Counted from the stretch's first letter, positions 15,670 through 24,574 are shown. The stretch is DNA of 64,000 nucleotides from Pseudodesulfovibrio alkaliphilus (GCF_009729555.1 NZ_WODC01000004.1:238887-302886), one strand, 5' to 3'. Notes: generated by a model not told the origin, from the letters alone. Translations and numbers: made by a program.

Positions 15670-16242
15670 ATGGCAGACAAGCGGGACGAACTGCTGGATG
15701 CGGCATGCGAGCGGTTTCGTGCATCGGACCTAAAGGGTTTGCACCTGGAGAGCCTTGCCCGGCAGGTGGGGTTGAGCCCGCAGCAGGCCCGCGAGATGTT
15801 CCCGGACAGCGATGGTCTGAACAGGGCCGTGTACGAACGCGCCCTCATTGCCATGGCCGCGGAGTCCGTTGCCAGTTTGCCGGGGAGCGGCATCGGGCGG
15901 CAGTTGGAACATTTGCTGCGCCAACGCTACGGCTTTCTGGTGGATCACCGCGAAAGCTCCCGTGATATCCTTTTCGGCGTCATCAGCGCCGGGGGCGGCT
16001 GGCGCGATCCTTTCGAGGACCAGTTCTGGCGGTTCTCGGTCCAGGTGGTGGCGCTGCTTGAGGCTGCCAAGCGCAATGGAGAAATCCGGGCAGATGCGGA
16101 CCATGTTGTGGCGGCCCGCGCCTTTGTCTCCTACTACCTTACCGGGATTCTTTTGGCCCTGCGCAACGATACCACAAGCGCCGACCAAGCCTGCGACTTC
16201 ACCTTCCCCCTGGTTTCGGCTCTTCTCGAATCCCTGCGCTGA
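15670..16242 (+). CDS. TetR-family transcriptional regulator
   Basis: A 190-residue protein. Residues 5-50 form the TetR HTH: LLDAACERFRASDLKGLHLE, then SLARQVGLSPQQAREMFPDS, where a methionine-phenylalanine pair replaces the usual YYHF, so it is somewhat divergent. The helical C-terminal ligand domain includes HRESSRDILFGVISAGGG. The ATG at 15670 has GGGAGG 6 bases upstream and is preferred to the ATG at 15646. A terminator follows. Its regulon is unknown; the nearest upstream gene is the MacB-type permease and the nearest downstream a second TetR with an RND pump. Confidence 0.82.
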   Translation: MADKRDELLDAACERFRASDLKGLHLESLARQVGLSPQQAREMFPDSDGLNRAVYERALIAMAAESVASLPGSGIGRQLEHLLRQRYGFLVDHRESSRDILFGVISAGGGWRDPFEDQFWRFSVQVVALLEAAKRNGEIRADADHVVAARAFVSYYLTGILLALRNDTTSADQACDFTFPLVSALLESLR

Positions 16243-16260
16243 ATCGGGAGGAGACTCTCT

Positions 16261-16288
16261 TCCCCGGCCCGGTGCGGGGACTCTTTTT
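16261..16288 (+). terminator. Terminator after the first TetR gene
   Basis: A 6-bp stem TCCCCG/CGGGGA (16261-16266, 16275-16280) with an 8-base loop followed by CTCTTTTT, 18 bases past the stop codon. Confidence 0.6.
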
Positions 16289-16545
16289 GCCTGCCCTTCC
16301 TATCCCCTGTCATAACTCAACCCTTTGAGGGCTCCGCTGTGCCGAAGGGCCGAAGACGAGCGCGTATCAGGATTGCTGCGTGTGAAAGTGGAGATGAGGC
16401 GAACCTTTTCGTTGCCCCATGCCAGCCCAGCGACGCAACCTCGCCCTTGCCGGCCCGGCAATGGTTGCAAGGCGACTACACGTGTCGCTTGGAATGAGGA
16501 GCCGTGGGGGCTGGAAATAATACCTCTGAAACAGGTTATGCAAGA
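16289..16545. other. Gene-free gap between the two TetR genes
   Basis: Together with its flanks, about 350 bases between 16242 and the second TetR start carry no convincing reading frame. I see only the terminator at the left end and the repeats at 16546-16578. The middle shows no recognisable RNA or repeat. Confidence 0.5.
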
Positions 16546-16578
16546 TGAACACCGTTTACATCGTGAACAGTGTTTGCT
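16546..16578. promoter_or_regulatory. Tandem near-palindromic repeats, probable operator of the RND-pump TetR
   Basis: TGAACACCGTTTACA and TGAACAGTGTTTGCT are direct repeats 18 bases apart; each half is an imperfect palindrome (TGAAC...GTTTxC). They lie immediately upstream of the TetR coding start, the usual place for an autorepressor operator. Because they overlap a possible GTG start at 16570, they favour the ATG at 16591. Confidence 0.55.
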
Positions 16579-16590
16579 AATGGGTCGCTC

Positions 16591-17226
16591 ATGATCAGAA
16601 AGACCAGGCGAGAGCGGGACAGGGGGCGGATGCGGCGGCTGGTACTGGATGCCGCCCGGCAACTGTTTGTGCGCGAGGGGTTCGACAATGTGTCCATGCG
16701 CCGCATTGCCGGGGCCATCGGCTATTCTCCGGCGGCCATCTACAGGTATTTCCGCAACAAGCGGGAAATTCTCTCGACCCTGCGCGCCGAAGGGTTTGAT
16801 CGATACGTGGCCGGGCAGCGGGCCAGGGCGGCCCAGTGGCCGGACCTGCTGACCCGTGTGCGCGAAGAGGTTGTGGCATACTTGCGTTTTGCCATGGAGG
16901 AGCCTGAATACTATCACCTGATGTTCTGTGCGGATTGTGACGAGGTGGAACTGGAAGGGGCTCTGGCGGCCAGCTCTCAGGAGTCTCACGCCCTGGTGCA
17001 GGAGATCATGGATCAGGCCGTGGCCGCGGGTGTGTTCGGCGAGGTCGATGCACAGGTCGTGACCCTCTCCTTGTGGGCCGGGGTACACGGGCTGGCGCAG
17101 CTTATCCGATCGGGCCGTGTAGCCTTGCTGGCCGAAGGGGCTGATCTGGAGTCGCTGGTGGACGGAGTAATGGATTTCATGCTGCGGCCGGGCTGGTGCC
17201 GGTGCGGTGGCGGGGAGGCCGAGTGA
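16591..17226 (+). CDS. TetR-family repressor of the adjacent RND efflux pair
   Basis: A 211-residue protein. The N-terminal HTH is canonical: LVLDAARQLFVREGFDNVSM, then RRIAGAIGYSPAAIYRYFRN with the YxYF signature. The C-terminal half contains a TetR_C ligand domain (YLRFAMEEPEYYHLMF, LWAGVHGLAQLI). GTG at 16570 would add seven residues but overlaps the likely operator, so ATG at 16591 is used. Its stop overlaps the adaptor start as TGATG, so it is the first gene of an efflux operon and probably represses it. Confidence 0.9.
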   Translation: MIRKTRRERDRGRMRRLVLDAARQLFVREGFDNVSMRRIAGAIGYSPAAIYRYFRNKREILSTLRAEGFDRYVAGQRARAAQWPDLLTRVREEVVAYLRFAMEEPEYYHLMFCADCDEVELEGALAASSQESHALVQEIMDQAVAAGVFGEVDAQVVTLSLWAGVHGLAQLIRSGRVALLAEGADLESLVDGVMDFMLRPGWCRCGGGEAE

Positions 17227-18308
17227 TGCGATGGGGCAAGGCTTTGGCGGCCATGGGGATGGTTCTGTTTCTGGCGGGATGCCCTGGCGGCGACGGGGGA
17301 GCGCGGGATGCGGCCCCGGCTGTGGAGCCCGGGGCGCAGGCCTCGGCGGCCGAAGTGGGCCATACGGCCGGGAATGACGCGGCTGGCCCGGCCGAGGTGT
17401 TCGTGGCCGAAGCCGCGCCCCGGCGCACGGCACTGACCGGATTCACGCGGGCGCGGACTCTGATGACCCTGGTGTCCGAGGAATCGGGTCGGGTGCACAA
17501 GGTGGTTGCCGATGTGGGCGACACCCTGGGCGAACACGGGCTCTTCGCCGAGCTGGACACCACCTTCATCGAGCTGGACCTTGAGGGCAACCGGGCGGAC
17601 CAGCAGCGGCTGCAGAGCGAGCTTACCTACAACAAGAAAGAGATGGAACGCTACGAACGGCTGGTGCGCTCCAACAACGCGCCCCAGTCCACCCTGGACA
17701 ACAATATCCGCGCCCACCAGTCGGCACTGCAGCAACTGCGGGCCAAGCAGATTGAGGAACGGGTGCTGGTGGAGCGGATGAAGCGGTTTTCCCTGCTCGG
17801 GCCTCCGGGCTGGCAGGTGGTCAGCCGGTTCATTGAGCCAGGGGAGTGGCTGATCAGCGGGGCCAAGGTGGCTGAACTCGGACGCTATGATGTCCTGCTG
17901 GTGCCGTTTGCCCTTTCCAGCGAGGAATATCGCGCCCTTGGGCCCAGGGGGAGCGAGGTGACGCTGCGTCTGACGGATCTGGGCCAGGATGTGGCTGCCG
18001 CCGTGGCCAGGGTCTCGCCCGGTTTCGACGCCCAGAGCCGCAAGATCAACGTGGACCTGGAGATAGCGCAGGGCGATTTCGAGTTCCGGGGCGGGCTGCG
18101 CGTGGAGCTGCTCCTTGACCTTAAGGACCCGGGCGGGGCCGTGCTGGTCCCGGCCTCGGCCCTGATCAAGGCCTATGAGGAGCATTTTCTCATGACTCCT
18201 GACGGCGAGCGGGTTCATGTGGTTCTGCTGGGCGCGGCCGGGGGCGGCATGCGCCGGGTCAGCGGCCAGGACGTAAGAGCGGGCGACACCTTCCTGCTGC
18301 ACCCCTAG
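17226..18308 (+). CDS. RND efflux periplasmic adaptor, lipoprotein (membrane-fusion protein)
   Basis: A 360-residue lipoprotein: MVLFLAGC places the lipidated cysteine at residue 19. A low-complexity Ala/Gly/Pro linker (20-60) leads into the HlyD/AcrA core with LVSEESGRVHKVVADVGDTL (lipoyl half), a coiled hairpin around residues 120-180 (LQSELTYNKKEMERYERLVR), the second lipoyl half (VVSRFIEPGEWLISGAKVAE) and a beta-barrel. It links the inner-membrane pump encoded next to an outer-membrane channel. No TolC-type gene follows, so the channel must be supplied from elsewhere. The start overlaps the TetR stop. Confidence 0.9.
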   Translation: MRWGKALAAMGMVLFLAGCPGGDGGARDAAPAVEPGAQASAAEVGHTAGNDAAGPAEVFVAEAAPRRTALTGFTRARTLMTLVSEESGRVHKVVADVGDTLGEHGLFAELDTTFIELDLEGNRADQQRLQSELTYNKKEMERYERLVRSNNAPQSTLDNNIRAHQSALQQLRAKQIEERVLVERMKRFSLLGPPGWQVVSRFIEPGEWLISGAKVAELGRYDVLLVPFALSSEEYRALGPRGSEVTLRLTDLGQDVAAAVARVSPGFDAQSRKINVDLEIAQGDFEFRGGLRVELLLDLKDPGGAVLVPASALIKAYEEHFLMTPDGERVHVVLLGAAGGGMRRVSGQDVRAGDTFLLHP

Positions 18309-18333
18309 GACGGCGGGCAATCGGAGACAGAAA

Positions 18334-21300
18334 ATGGCGGCAGCCGGAGAAAATTCGTTCATCAGGGGGCTGGTCAGCCTGACCCTGGGGCAGAAGGTCT
18401 TTGTCAACCTTGTCTTTGTGGCGCTCACCGTGGCCGGCGTGTTCGCCCTGTTCAGCCTGCCGGTGGAGCGCTATCCCGACGTGCGTATGGGCAAGGTGAT
18501 CATCAGCGCCTTCCTGCCCGGAGCCAGCCCGGACGAGATGGAGATGCTCGTCACCCGCAAGATCGAGGATGCGCTGGAAGACCTGGAAAACGTCGAGTTC
18601 ATCCGCTCCAGGTCGTTTCGACAGCGCGTGTCCATTCTGGTCAAGTTCGTCGACGACACAAACTACGACGCTTTGTATGACGAACTGCGCTTCAAGGTGT
18701 TGTCCATTCAGAATGACCTGCCTCGGGAGATGGACCCGCCGAAGTTCATGGTGGTGGGGATCAGCGAGTGGCTGCCGGTCATCTCCGTGAATTTGGTGGG
18801 CGAGCGGTCCAACCGCGCCCTGACCTTGATGGCCAAGGAGATGAAGATACCCCTGCAGCGCATTCCCGGGGTCAAGGAAGTGCAGGTCAACGGCGAGTAC
18901 ACCCGCGAGTTTCACGTCACCCTTGATCCGGGCAGGATGATGCGCCTTGGCGTGACCTTCGACGAAACGGCCAAGGCGCTCGAGGCGGCCAACGTATCCG
19001 TGGCGGCCGGGTCTTTTGTCAGCGATTCCGGCGAGTATGTACTGGTGGTGGACGAAAAGTTCCGGTCGCGGGACGCGGTGGCGGGGACCATCATCCGGCG
19101 CGATCTCGACGGCTCCTTTGTCACCGTGGGCGATGTCATGAGCAGGGCGGCCATCGACTATCGCGAACCCTTTGTCATCTCTTCGGTCAACGGCCGCGAC
19201 GCGGTCTCCGTGAAGATAATCAAGACACCGGAGGGCAACGCGCTGGACATCGGCGCGGCGGTGGAGAAGGTGGTGGCCGAGTTCCGGCCTATCCTCGATG
19301 CAGAGGGTGTGGAGGCCGTGCTGACCCAGGACCAGCGGGAAAACGTCAACGACAACATCAGCACCCTGGGTTCCAACCTGCTGGTGGGCATCGCGCTGGT
19401 CTGCCTTTGCATCTGGCTGGTCATGGGGTTTCGCAACGCGGCCCTGACCACGGTGGGGGTGCCCTTCGCCTTCATGGTCACCATGGTCATCATGCGCATG
19501 ACCGGCAACTCCTTGAACGAAATCACCCTGTTTTCCTTTGTGCTGGTCAGCGGCATCATCGTGGACGACGCCATCGTGGTGGTGGAAAACATCTATCGTC
19601 ACGTCCAGGAGGGCAAAGGGCTGCGCGAGGCTGTGGTGGACGGCACCAGCGAGGTCTTCCTGCCCGTGGTCGCGGCCACCTCCACCACCATGGCCGCCTT
19701 CCTGCCCATGCTGATAATGACCGGGTATATCGGGGAGTTCTTCGCCCTGGTGCCCAAGGCCGTGTCCTTTGCCATCGGGGCATCGCTCATCGAATGCCTG
19801 TTCATCCTGCCCGCCCATTTCCTGGACTGGCCGGGCGCGGCCAAGCTGGAGAAGGAGGCCCGCACCGCCGGACGCCGGGCATCGGACCCCCGTTTTCTCG
19901 TGGCCCTCAGGCGCTGGACCGAGGCGGTGCTGTCCGTGACCATGCGCCACCGCTGGAAAACCCTGGGAGTGGTCTTCGGCTCCTTTATCCTGGCCATCGT
20001 CATGTTGCTTGTCTCGGTGACAGGAACCCTGCCGCTTTTGCGCATCAAGTTTTTCCCCGACGAGTACACCCTGTACTATGTGTCCATGGAGGGTCCGGTG
20101 GGCACGGATGTACGCACCACCTCGGAGAAGGCCAAGGCGGTCTCCCGCGCCATCATGGATTTTGGCCCCGGCACCACCCGGTCGGCATCGGCCCTCGGGG
20201 GCATGGACATCAACGAGGACTATGAAAACGTGTACGGTCCCAACCGGGCCATTGTCATTGTTGAGCTGCCGGACAAGGGAAGCTACGATTTCATCGACAC
20301 CCCGGACAACGACCCCCAGAAGATGCTTGATGCGGTGCGTGTCCGGCTCGCGCCCTTTGCCCAGGGAGGCTGGACGCTGAAGGTCTGGCCGGAGAAGGGT
20401 GGTCCCCCCGCTGGCAAGGAGTTGAATATCCGGGTGCTCGGGCCGGACCCTGTGGCCGTGGCCGGACTCAAGGACGAGGTGGCCGCCTGGATAACGGCCA
20501 ATGATCGCATCGCCCCGTATCTTCTGGATTTTGGCACGGATATTGGCTCGGACAACCGGGTCTTCCGCTTCAGTCCGCTGCCCGCACGCATCGCGGAACA
20601 CGGGCTGACCCCGGCCGGGGTGGCGGCCCTGGCGGGCGGCGTGCTCGACGGCCGTTTCGTGGGCAAGTTCCGCACCGCTGACGAGGACATCAACGTGCGG
20701 CTCAAGATAGATGGCCGCTTCGTGGCCGAGCCCGAGGATGCTTTGGACATCCCGGTCATCGAGGATGCGGACGGGCCGGTGCGCCTGGGCGATCTTGTGG
20801 AGGTCCGCGCCTACCGCGAGCCGGGGGAACTGAGCCGCTTCCAGGGCCAGCGCTCGGTGACGCTCACAGCCAACATCAGACCGGGAGCGCCCATCAGCGC
20901 CCAGAGCGTGGTTCACGACGTGCGGGGGTTCTACGAGACGGTCAGGGGGCAGTACCCCGGAGCCAAGCTTGACTTTGCCGGGGAGTTCGAGTCCACGGGA
21001 CGGTCCTTTACCTCGCTCATGTATGCGTTTTTCATTGCCATCATGCTGATCTACACTATTCTGGCCTGCCAGTTTCAGTCCTACACGCAGCCGGTGGTCA
21101 TCCTTTCAGCGGTGGCCTTTGCCCTGACCGGAGTGGTCTTCGGCACCTTCCTGACCCGGTCGCTGTTCACGGTCAACAGCTTCATCGCCACCGTGGGGGT
21201 GGCCGGGGTGGTGGTCAACGGTTCCCTGGTGCTGCTCGACTTCATGAACCGGCTCTATGCCGCCGGATATTCCCGCGAGGAGGCCATCAGGGCAGGCGTA

Positions 21301-21564
21301 CGCATCCGGCTCAGGCCCATCCTGCTGACCACCCTGACCACAACCCTGGGCCTTTTGCCCATGGCCCTGGGCATTCCCTACTACTCCTTGGTCTGGGGAA
21401 CCATGGCCACCACCTTTGTTACGGGTCTGTGCGTGGCCACTGCCCTGACCCTGTTCGTCATGCCCATAGAGTGGGATCTGCTCATGCGCCGCAAGGAGCG
21501 CAAGGAGCGCAAGGAAGAGCGCCGCGCCGACAAGCTCGGCCTTGCCGACGGCGACCCAGGTTAA
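18334..21564 (+). CDS. RND-family inner-membrane efflux transporter (AcrB/MexF superfamily)
   Basis: A 1076-residue transporter of standard length. A first membrane helix (about 20-40) is followed by LPVERYPDV and a porter domain. VSGIIVDDAIVVVENIYRHV (about 405-425) carries the paired Asp residues of the proton relay in helix 4, and GVPFAFMVTMVIMRMTGNSLNEITLFS precedes it. The second half repeats the pattern with FIATVGVAGVVVNGSLVLLD. The C-terminus is unusually basic (RRKERKERKEERRADK). It exports drugs, bile-like compounds or metals using the proton gradient; substrate cannot be told from sequence. It starts 25 bases after the adaptor gene. Confidence 0.95.
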   Translation: MAAAGENSFIRGLVSLTLGQKVFVNLVFVALTVAGVFALFSLPVERYPDVRMGKVIISAFLPGASPDEMEMLVTRKIEDALEDLENVEFIRSRSFRQRVSILVKFVDDTNYDALYDELRFKVLSIQNDLPREMDPPKFMVVGISEWLPVISVNLVGERSNRALTLMAKEMKIPLQRIPGVKEVQVNGEYTREFHVTLDPGRMMRLGVTFDETAKALEAANVSVAAGSFVSDSGEYVLVVDEKFRSRDAVAGTIIRRDLDGSFVTVGDVMSRAAIDYREPFVISSVNGRDAVSVKIIKTPEGNALDIGAAVEKVVAEFRPILDAEGVEAVLTQDQRENVNDNISTLGSNLLVGIALVCLCIWLVMGFRNAALTTVGVPFAFMVTMVIMRMTGNSLNEITLFSFVLVSGIIVDDAIVVVENIYRHVQEGKGLREAVVDGTSEVFLPVVAATSTTMAAFLPMLIMTGYIGEFFALVPKAVSFAIGASLIECLFILPAHFLDWPGAAKLEKEARTAGRRASDPRFLVALRRWTEAVLSVTMRHRWKTLGVVFGSFILAIVMLLVSVTGTLPLLRIKFFPDEYTLYYVSMEGPVGTDVRTTSEKAKAVSRAIMDFGPGTTRSASALGGMDINEDYENVYGPNRAIVIVELPDKGSYDFIDTPDNDPQKMLDAVRVRLAPFAQGGWTLKVWPEKGGPPAGKELNIRVLGPDPVAVAGLKDEVAAWITANDRIAPYLLDFGTDIGSDNRVFRFSPLPARIAEHGLTPAGVAALAGGVLDGRFVGKFRTADEDINVRLKIDGRFVAEPEDALDIPVIEDADGPVRLGDLVEVRAYREPGELSRFQGQRSVTLTANIRPGAPISAQSVVHDVRGFYETVRGQYPGAKLDFAGEFESTGRSFTSLMYAFFIAIMLIYTILACQFQSYTQPVVILSAVAFALTGVVFGTFLTRSLFTVNSFIATVGVAGVVVNGSLVLLDFMNRLYAAGYSREEAIRAGVRIRLRPILLTTLTTTLGLLPMALGIPYYSLVWGTMATTFVTGLCVATALTLFVMPIEWDLLMRRKERKERKEERRADKLGLADGDPG

Positions 21565-21607
21565 TAGGATGGGGTGTGAAGACAAGGCAAGGCCGACAAC
21601 GAAGGAA

Positions 21608-21637
21608 GTCTAGAGATTTTTGAGAAAAAATCTAGAC
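21608..21637. repeat. Inverted repeat after the RND gene
   Basis: GTCTAGA...TCTAGAC arms (21608-21614, 21631-21637) extend inward through ATTTTT/AAAAAAT with a short loop, forming a near-perfect 30-base hairpin 44 bases past the transporter stop. It lacks a following T-run on either strand. It may be an unconventional terminator or a protein-binding palindrome. Confidence 0.6.
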
Positions 21638-21836
21638 AACGCGGATGTGGCCGGATTGATGGGAAGTAGTTCCTGTTTGCAGAAAGGCGGCGTGGGCGGG
21701 TGTTGCCTGTCCTGTCTCGGGCGGGTATCGTGGGGGTGCGGCCCGACCTGGGATGACCATCCTTCGCCTTGGGTTGCCTGTCGGGGAGGGGCGGTTTTGC
21801 CCGGTCACGGGAGCGAAGAACGGCAAGGAGCCAGGA

Positions 21837-22706
21837 ATGACGACGAACTCGCTGATTTCACGAACCCTGTCTGGCCAAGTGGGACTGCTGGCAGCCGATC
21901 CGGAAATGTCCATCGCCTTTTACGGCGGACTGGGCTTTGTTGCCACGCCCGAGCCGGGTGGGGCTGCCGGGCCGGGAACCTTGCTCCTGGGGGCCTTTGG
22001 CCAGTCCCTGCGCCTGATCCCGGCGGTCGGCCGGGGGCTGGCGCATCCCGAGGACGGACCGGCCCGCGGGCTGGTGCTGCGGCTGATGGTGGCTGACGTT
22101 GCGGCGGCGGACAGGGCCATCCGGTCCGCGTCCCCGGCCGGGAGCGACGGGACGCCCGGCACAGGGGTCGGGGGTGCGCCGCTGTATCGCGGGCCGGACG
22201 GCGAGCTGATTCTGCTTGAGGCGCGCGGGCTGCCGGGCCTCGAACGGGTCAGGCTGGTGGTCTATGATTTTGACGGGGTCATGACCGACAACCGCGTGTT
22301 CGTGGACCAGGACGGCCGCGAGAGCGTGGCCGCCAACCGCAGCGATGGACTGGGCGTGGGAATCATCCGCCGTCTTGGGGTGGACCAGTGCATCTTGAGC
22401 ACCGAGACTAATCCGGTGGTCATGGCCAGGGCCGACAAGATCGGGCTTGCGGCCGAGGGCGGTGTGGCCGATAAGGCGGCTGCCCTGACGGCTCTGGCCC
22501 AGCGGCGCGGCGTCTCCCTGGCCGAGATCCTTTTTGTCGGCAATGATGTCAATGATGCCGGGGCCATGGCCCTGGCCGGGTTTTGCGTTGCCCCGGCCGA
22601 CGCCCATCCGGCGGCGGCCGCCCTGGCCGGGTACGTCACCCTGGCCCGGGGCGGACGTGGCGTGATCCGGGAGCTTGCCGATCTGCTCGCCGCCTCCAGG
22701 GCCTGA
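21837..22706 (+). CDS. VOC (glyoxalase-like) domain fused to a KdsC-type HAD phosphatase
   Basis: A 289-residue protein. AAGGAG 6 bases before the ATG fixes the start. Residues 10-130 are a single glyoxalase/VOC repeat (SGQVGLLAADPEMSIAFYGG, LRLMVADVAAADRAI, YRGPDGELILLEARG). Residues 138-285 are a KdsC/YrbI-class HAD phosphatase without cap: DFDGVMTD (144-151) with nucleophile Asp144, STETN (188-192), K213, and GNDVNDAG (236-243). KdsC removes phosphate from 3-deoxy-manno-octulosonate 8-phosphate or sugar-acid relatives. Fusion to a VOC domain is unusual; neighbours give no pathway. The N-terminal part might sense or shape the substrate. Confidence 0.83.
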   Translation: MTTNSLISRTLSGQVGLLAADPEMSIAFYGGLGFVATPEPGGAAGPGTLLLGAFGQSLRLIPAVGRGLAHPEDGPARGLVLRLMVADVAAADRAIRSASPAGSDGTPGTGVGGAPLYRGPDGELILLEARGLPGLERVRLVVYDFDGVMTDNRVFVDQDGRESVAANRSDGLGVGIIRRLGVDQCILSTETNPVVMARADKIGLAAEGGVADKAAALTALAQRRGVSLAEILFVGNDVNDAGAMALAGFCVAPADAHPAAAALAGYVTLARGGRGVIRELADLLAASRA

Positions 22707-22732
22707 ATTCCGGGAGCGACATGCCTATGTCT

Positions 22733-22748
22733 TGTCCAGCGCTGGACA
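22733..22748. promoter_or_regulatory. Perfect 16-bp palindrome upstream of the DisA_N-type gene
   Basis: TGTCCAGCGCTGGACA is a perfect palindrome, 27 bases after the phosphatase stop and 74 bases before the DisA_N-type start. Probable binding site for a dimeric regulator. I cannot name the factor. Confidence 0.5.
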
Positions 22749-22821
22749 TTCTTGCCGGTTTCAGCCTAATCACTTAAGAGACGCATCGGATTCCCGGTGC
22801 GCTGACCGACCTGGAGACGGC

Positions 22822-24246
22822 ATGGAAACCGCGTCGTTCGAGAGCATTTGCATCTCCCACCTCATGGACGGGCTGTGCCATGGATTGTCCCATTTCTCTC
22901 CGCCGAGCCGGGCCGCCCTGATCTACGCCGTGGGCCCGGACTCGCCGCCGCGCATCTGCGATCCCCAGGGTCTGCTGGATGGACACGAGCCAAAGCTTCG
23001 GGATTATTACATCTACTCCAACGCATGGCGGGGTGCTGGCGTACCGGGCCGCCACCTGGAGACGATCGAGCCGGCAGAGGCGGGACTCGCCCTGGCCGGG
23101 ACCATCGCCCTGGGGGCGCGCTCGACCCCCATTCACTATCAGATGTGGTTCACGGACGAGCATCCGGGCATGTGCTCGGTGGGCCCCACCCAGCGCTGGC
23201 TCGAGTACGCGGCAGGGCTCATGGCCCAGAATTTCGCCATCCGAGATGTCATGAGCCTTGAAACCACCGGGTTCGTGCTCCAGCACTGCGCCACCCATGC
23301 CGTGAGGGACCACATTGTGGACGAGCGCAGCCGCATGGGCTGGCTCGATACCCATGTGCGTATCTATCCCTTTCTCGATGCGGTGCTCGGCGTTTCCGGC
23401 ACCCAGGAGGAGGGGGCGCGTCCCAGGGGGCGGCTGGTGGTGGTGGAGCCGAACCAGCTCGCGCAGGTGCGCTTCATCTGCCGTTTCCCGGCCCATGAGC
23501 AGCCCCTGCTGGGGGATCGCAAGCATGTGCGCAAGCTCCTTCAGGCCGTGGAGGACTCGGGCCGCGTGCTGGTTTCCGACGGCATCCGGCTGCTCGGCAT
23601 CGCCATCGGCTCCCTGCCCGGAGCATACCTTTCCGCCCAGTTCTGCGGCACACACGGCTTCCTGTGGCTGCGCGACGAGATGGTATGCAGCTTCCAGGAC
23701 GGCGGGTTCCGATCCTCCAACATGCGGGCCAACCTGGTCCACCTGGAAGAACTCCTGCTGGAGACCGACATGCCCATGGAGGACCAGCACACCCTGATGC
23801 AGATCGCCCAGCTCATGGTCAACCGGGTCCGCGACCGCAAGCACGGCTGCACCCTGGTCATCGATACCGGCATGGAGCGGCTGCACATGTCCGGCCAGCA
23901 CCTGGAGCGGCCGCTTGACCTGCGGGACAGCGGGCAGCTCAAGCTGGCCTGCTCCCTGGCCAAGCTCGACGGGGCGCTCCACCTTGGGCGCGACCTGAAG
24001 CTGCACGGTTTCGCCTGCCTCATGGACGGCCGCGCCGTGCCGGGCGAGAACCGGGCCCGCGGAGCCCGCTACAACTCGGCCCTGCGCTTCACTGCCGAGC
24101 ATGAGGACCTCCTTGTGGTCGTGGTGTCGTCGGATCGGCCCGTGTCCATCATCAAGGGCGGTATGGAGCTGACCACGGCCTGCCGGTTTCGCCAGCCCGG
24201 GGCCATGGCCCGACCGCCCCTGCTGGTGGAATGGATCATGAATTGA
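22822..24246 (+). CDS. DisA_N (diadenylate cyclase)-like protein with novel N-terminal sensor region
   Basis: A 474-residue protein with ATG at 22822 (TGGAGA just upstream). No signal peptide or membrane helix. The first ~370 residues match no family I know; landmarks are HYQMWFTDEHPGMCSVGPTQ and CGTHGFLWLRDEMVCSFQDG. The C-terminal ~110 residues resemble a DisA_N domain: AKLDGALHLGRDLKLHGFAC with DGA at 383-385, then GARYNSALRF at 414-423 in place of the usual GxRHRxA, then VVSSDRPVSIIKGG. DisA_N enzymes make c-di-AMP from two ATP. The DGA triad is present but His-Arg of RHR is Tyr-Asn, so activity may be altered or lost. Confidence 0.72.
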   Translation: METASFESICISHLMDGLCHGLSHFSPPSRAALIYAVGPDSPPRICDPQGLLDGHEPKLRDYYIYSNAWRGAGVPGRHLETIEPAEAGLALAGTIALGARSTPIHYQMWFTDEHPGMCSVGPTQRWLEYAAGLMAQNFAIRDVMSLETTGFVLQHCATHAVRDHIVDERSRMGWLDTHVRIYPFLDAVLGVSGTQEEGARPRGRLVVVEPNQLAQVRFICRFPAHEQPLLGDRKHVRKLLQAVEDSGRVLVSDGIRLLGIAIGSLPGAYLSAQFCGTHGFLWLRDEMVCSFQDGGFRSSNMRANLVHLEELLLETDMPMEDQHTLMQIAQLMVNRVRDRKHGCTLVIDTGMERLHMSGQHLERPLDLRDSGQLKLACSLAKLDGALHLGRDLKLHGFACLMDGRAVPGENRARGARYNSALRFTAEHEDLLVVVVSSDRPVSIIKGGMELTTACRFRQPGAMARPPLLVEWIMN

Positions 24247-24500
24247 CGGCGCAGGGCGCGACCTCCTTGGTGCCCGCGGCCGAGGCCTGGTTCTCGGACC
24301 CGGTGTTCTGGATTGCGGCGCTGCCCGCCCTGGCCGTCTCGGGCCTGCTGGTCCAGATGGTCGCCAGCCTGTTCACCTGCTGCGCCACCTTCCGGCTGCG
24401 CGGCCGGACCGTGCGGTTGCGCTGGTGGATGATCCCGGTCGCGGCCGCAGCCAGCATTGCGCTGTGGGGTGTTGCGGCAGTGCTGGCGGTTCAGGGCTGA
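24231..24500 (+). CDS. Small two-helix membrane protein
   Basis: An 89-residue protein starting 15 bases inside the DisA_N-type gene. It has two probable membrane helices: about 25-50 (FWIAALPALAVSGLLVQMVA) and about 66-88 (WWMIPVAAAASIALWGVAAV), with a short basic loop (RLRGRTVRLR) between. Two cysteines sit at the end of helix 1 (TCCATF). No family recognised. Overlap with the upstream gene and the following HD-GYP-like gene 74 bases downstream suggest a membrane partner for one of them. Confidence 0.6.
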   Translation: MDHELTAQGATSLVPAAEAWFSDPVFWIAALPALAVSGLLVQMVASLFTCCATFRLRGRTVRLRWWMIPVAAAASIALWGVAAVLAVQG

Positions 24501-24574
24501 AGACGGGGCTCGACGAAACCGTCATTGGCGGATATGGGAATGGTTCCCGAAGTTGCAACCCCTCAAGGTTTGGC

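Noticed and set aside
18259..20916. 885-codon open frame on the minus strand opposite the RND transporter
   Set aside because: Product is His/Gly/Asp-rich with no recognisable domain, and it lies exactly opposite a confidently identified RND transporter. High GC third positions leave the complementary frame open.
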